Origin: Marinobacterium sp. xm-d-530
GTDB taxonomy: Bacteria > Pseudomonadota > Gammaproteobacteria > Pseudomonadales > Balneatricaceae
Direction: 5' to 3'
Length of the DNA stretch: 31,113 bases
Assembly: GCA_949499045.1 (NCBI GenBank)
Contig: CATEEE010000239.1
Location: forward strand, 1-31,113
Shown here: piece by piece, positions 30,150 to 31,113 of the stretch
How the letters are laid out: every line of letters begins with the position of its first letter
How positions within the stretch are numbered: the stretch's first letter is position 1
Program-made: the position numbers and the translations under genes
Notes under the pieces: model-generated
What the model saw: only the letters and a program-made list of their open reading frames with translations
The model's database searches: none
Told to the model about the DNA's origin: nothing

Positions 30150-31113
30150 TTGGGTGAAGAGATACTGATTAACTTCACACCGATGGAGACTCGAGTTGCA
30201 GTCATTGAAAATGGCATGCCACAAGAGATCTATGTTGAGCGTGTAAAGCGTCGTGGGATCCTTGGCAATATCTATTTAGGGCGAGTGGTGCGAGTTCTTC
30301 CTGGCATGCAGGCAGCATTTGTGGATGTGGGTCTGGAGAGGGCTGCTTTTATTCATGTTGATGAAGTCGTCGATCAATCTCTGACACCCGAAGAGCGAGC
30401 ATCACTCTCCATAGCTCAGGTGTTGCGTGAGGGTGAATCACTCTTAGTACAAGTGACTAAAGATCCTATTGGTAGTAAAGGGGCCCGCCTGACGACCCAT
30501 ATCTCTCTTCCATCGCGCTACTTAGTTTTGATGCCAGATGCTTCACATATTGGAGTGTCACAGCGAATTGAAGATGAAGAGGAACGAGATCGATTAAAAC
30601 AGATTCTCAGATCCGAGTTGGTCGACTCTAACGATGAGACGACCGAGCCTGAGTTTGGTTACATTCTACGTACCGTTGCTGAAGGTGTGACGGAGTTGGA
30701 ATTGAAAGCCGATATCAGTTTCTTGCATCGTTTGTGGGAGAGTATTCAGAACCGAGTCAAAGGGGCGAAAGCTCCGGCTACAGTCTATGAAGACCTGCCG
30801 CTTAATATGCGAGCACTCAGAGATATGACCCACTCTGAAATTGAGCGTATCAGAATTGACTCTAAAGAGACCTTTCAGCGTGCACAGAGTTTTGCTCGCA
30901 CCCTGGTTCCTGAAATTGAATCAAAGTTGGAATATTACCCAGGGGAGCGCCCTATTTTTGACCTCTTCAATGTCGAAGAGGAGATGGAAAAAGCGCTGGG
31001 CCGCAAGGTTGAGCTTAAGTCTGGGGGCTATCTAATCTTTGACCAGACTGAAGCGATGACCACGATTGATATCAATACTGGTGCTTTTGTCGGTCATCGT
31101 AATTTGGAAGAGA
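30150..31113 (+). CDS. rng: Ribonuclease G, C-terminus cut off by the window edge
   Basis: An endoribonuclease of the RNase E/G family that matures the 5' end of 16S rRNA and cuts some mRNAs. The plus strand is open from 30150 to the last base, giving 321 residues of about 490. The N-terminus GEEILINFTPMETRVAVIEN and the S1 RNA-binding domain (RGILGNIYLGRVVRVLPGMQ, AAFVDVGLERAAFIH) are clear. The catalytic DNase I-like region begins near the end with TTIDINTGAFVG, holding the first metal aspartate. The start is TTG, with AAGGAG 7 nt upstream; the only nearby GTG is out of frame. The long C-terminal degradosome part of RNase E would lie outside the window, so RNase G is preferred from the mreD-maf context. 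Confidence 0.95.
   Translation, partial: MGEEILINFTPMETRVAVIENGMPQEIYVERVKRRGILGNIYLGRVVRVLPGMQAAFVDVGLERAAFIHVDEVVDQSLTPEERASLSIAQVLREGESLLVQVTKDPIGSKGARLTTHISLPSRYLVLMPDASHIGVSQRIEDEEERDRLKQILRSELVDSNDETTEPEFGYILRTVAEGVTELELKADISFLHRLWESIQNRVKGAKAPATVYEDLPLNMRALRDMTHSEIERIRIDSKETFQRAQSFARTLVPEIESKLEYYPGERPIFDLFNVEEEMEKALGRKVELKSGGYLIFDQTEAMTTIDINTGAFVGHRNLEE

Overview
The window looks like core chromosome of a marine-type gammaproteobacterium with moderate GC, most like the Oceanospirillales (for example Oceanospirillaceae), though the genus cannot be fixed by eye. The grounds are gammaproteobacterial gene orders (dusB-fis-purH-purD, accBC with prmA, mpl-ubiX, mreBCD-maf-rng, gatCAB) and a Fis C-terminus almost the same as I recall for Pseudomonas. 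Nearly all of it is housekeeping. I see no phage, insertion sequence, CRISPR array, tRNA or rRNA.

Layout. 1-3690 (minus) is a tight run: YeeE/YedE-type sulfur transporter, LysE-family exporter, HinT, short-type phosphotransacetylase and acetate kinase (cut by the window edge). 3840-8026 (minus) is dusB-fis-purH-purD, closed by a strong terminator and preceded by an rRNA-like promoter. 8173-11701 (minus) is accB-accC (with terminator), prmA and a zinc-ribbon/DUF3426 membrane protein. A 336-bp divergent spacer then leads to a plus-strand pair, a DUF2333 membrane protein and an orphan ParA ATPase (12038-13852). 13857-16114 (minus) holds hpt, ppa and fbp. 16244-20525 (plus) is mpl, ubiX, tsaB, uppP and rsmJ, the last three overlapping. 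20551-22362 has slyX, a membrane-anchored cold-shock-domain protein, a two-copy hairpin repeat, a secreted DUF3108 protein and a 60-residue Cys-rich protein. 22362-26964 (minus) is gatC-gatA-gatB followed by an FAD-linked dehydrogenase. 27162-31113 (plus) is mreB, mreC, mreD, maf and the start of rng.

How the genes work together. The set covers purine synthesis and salvage (purH, purD, hpt) with pyrophosphate removal (ppa), fatty-acid precursor supply (accBC), gluconeogenesis (fbp), cell-wall recycling, carrier supply and shape (mpl, uppP, mreBCD), translation quality (gatCAB, tsaB, dusB, prmA, rsmJ) and acetate/acetyl-phosphate exchange (pta, ackA).

I found no clear new multi-gene system. 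The less explained parts are: the GGA-loop hairpin repeat at 21405-21488, perfect inverted repeats ahead of hpt and gatC, a hairpin at the predicted 5' end of the cold-shock-domain mRNA, the DUF2333-ParA pair, and the membrane-tethered cold-shock protein. Promoter calls are by eye from -35/-10 similarity and are tentative.
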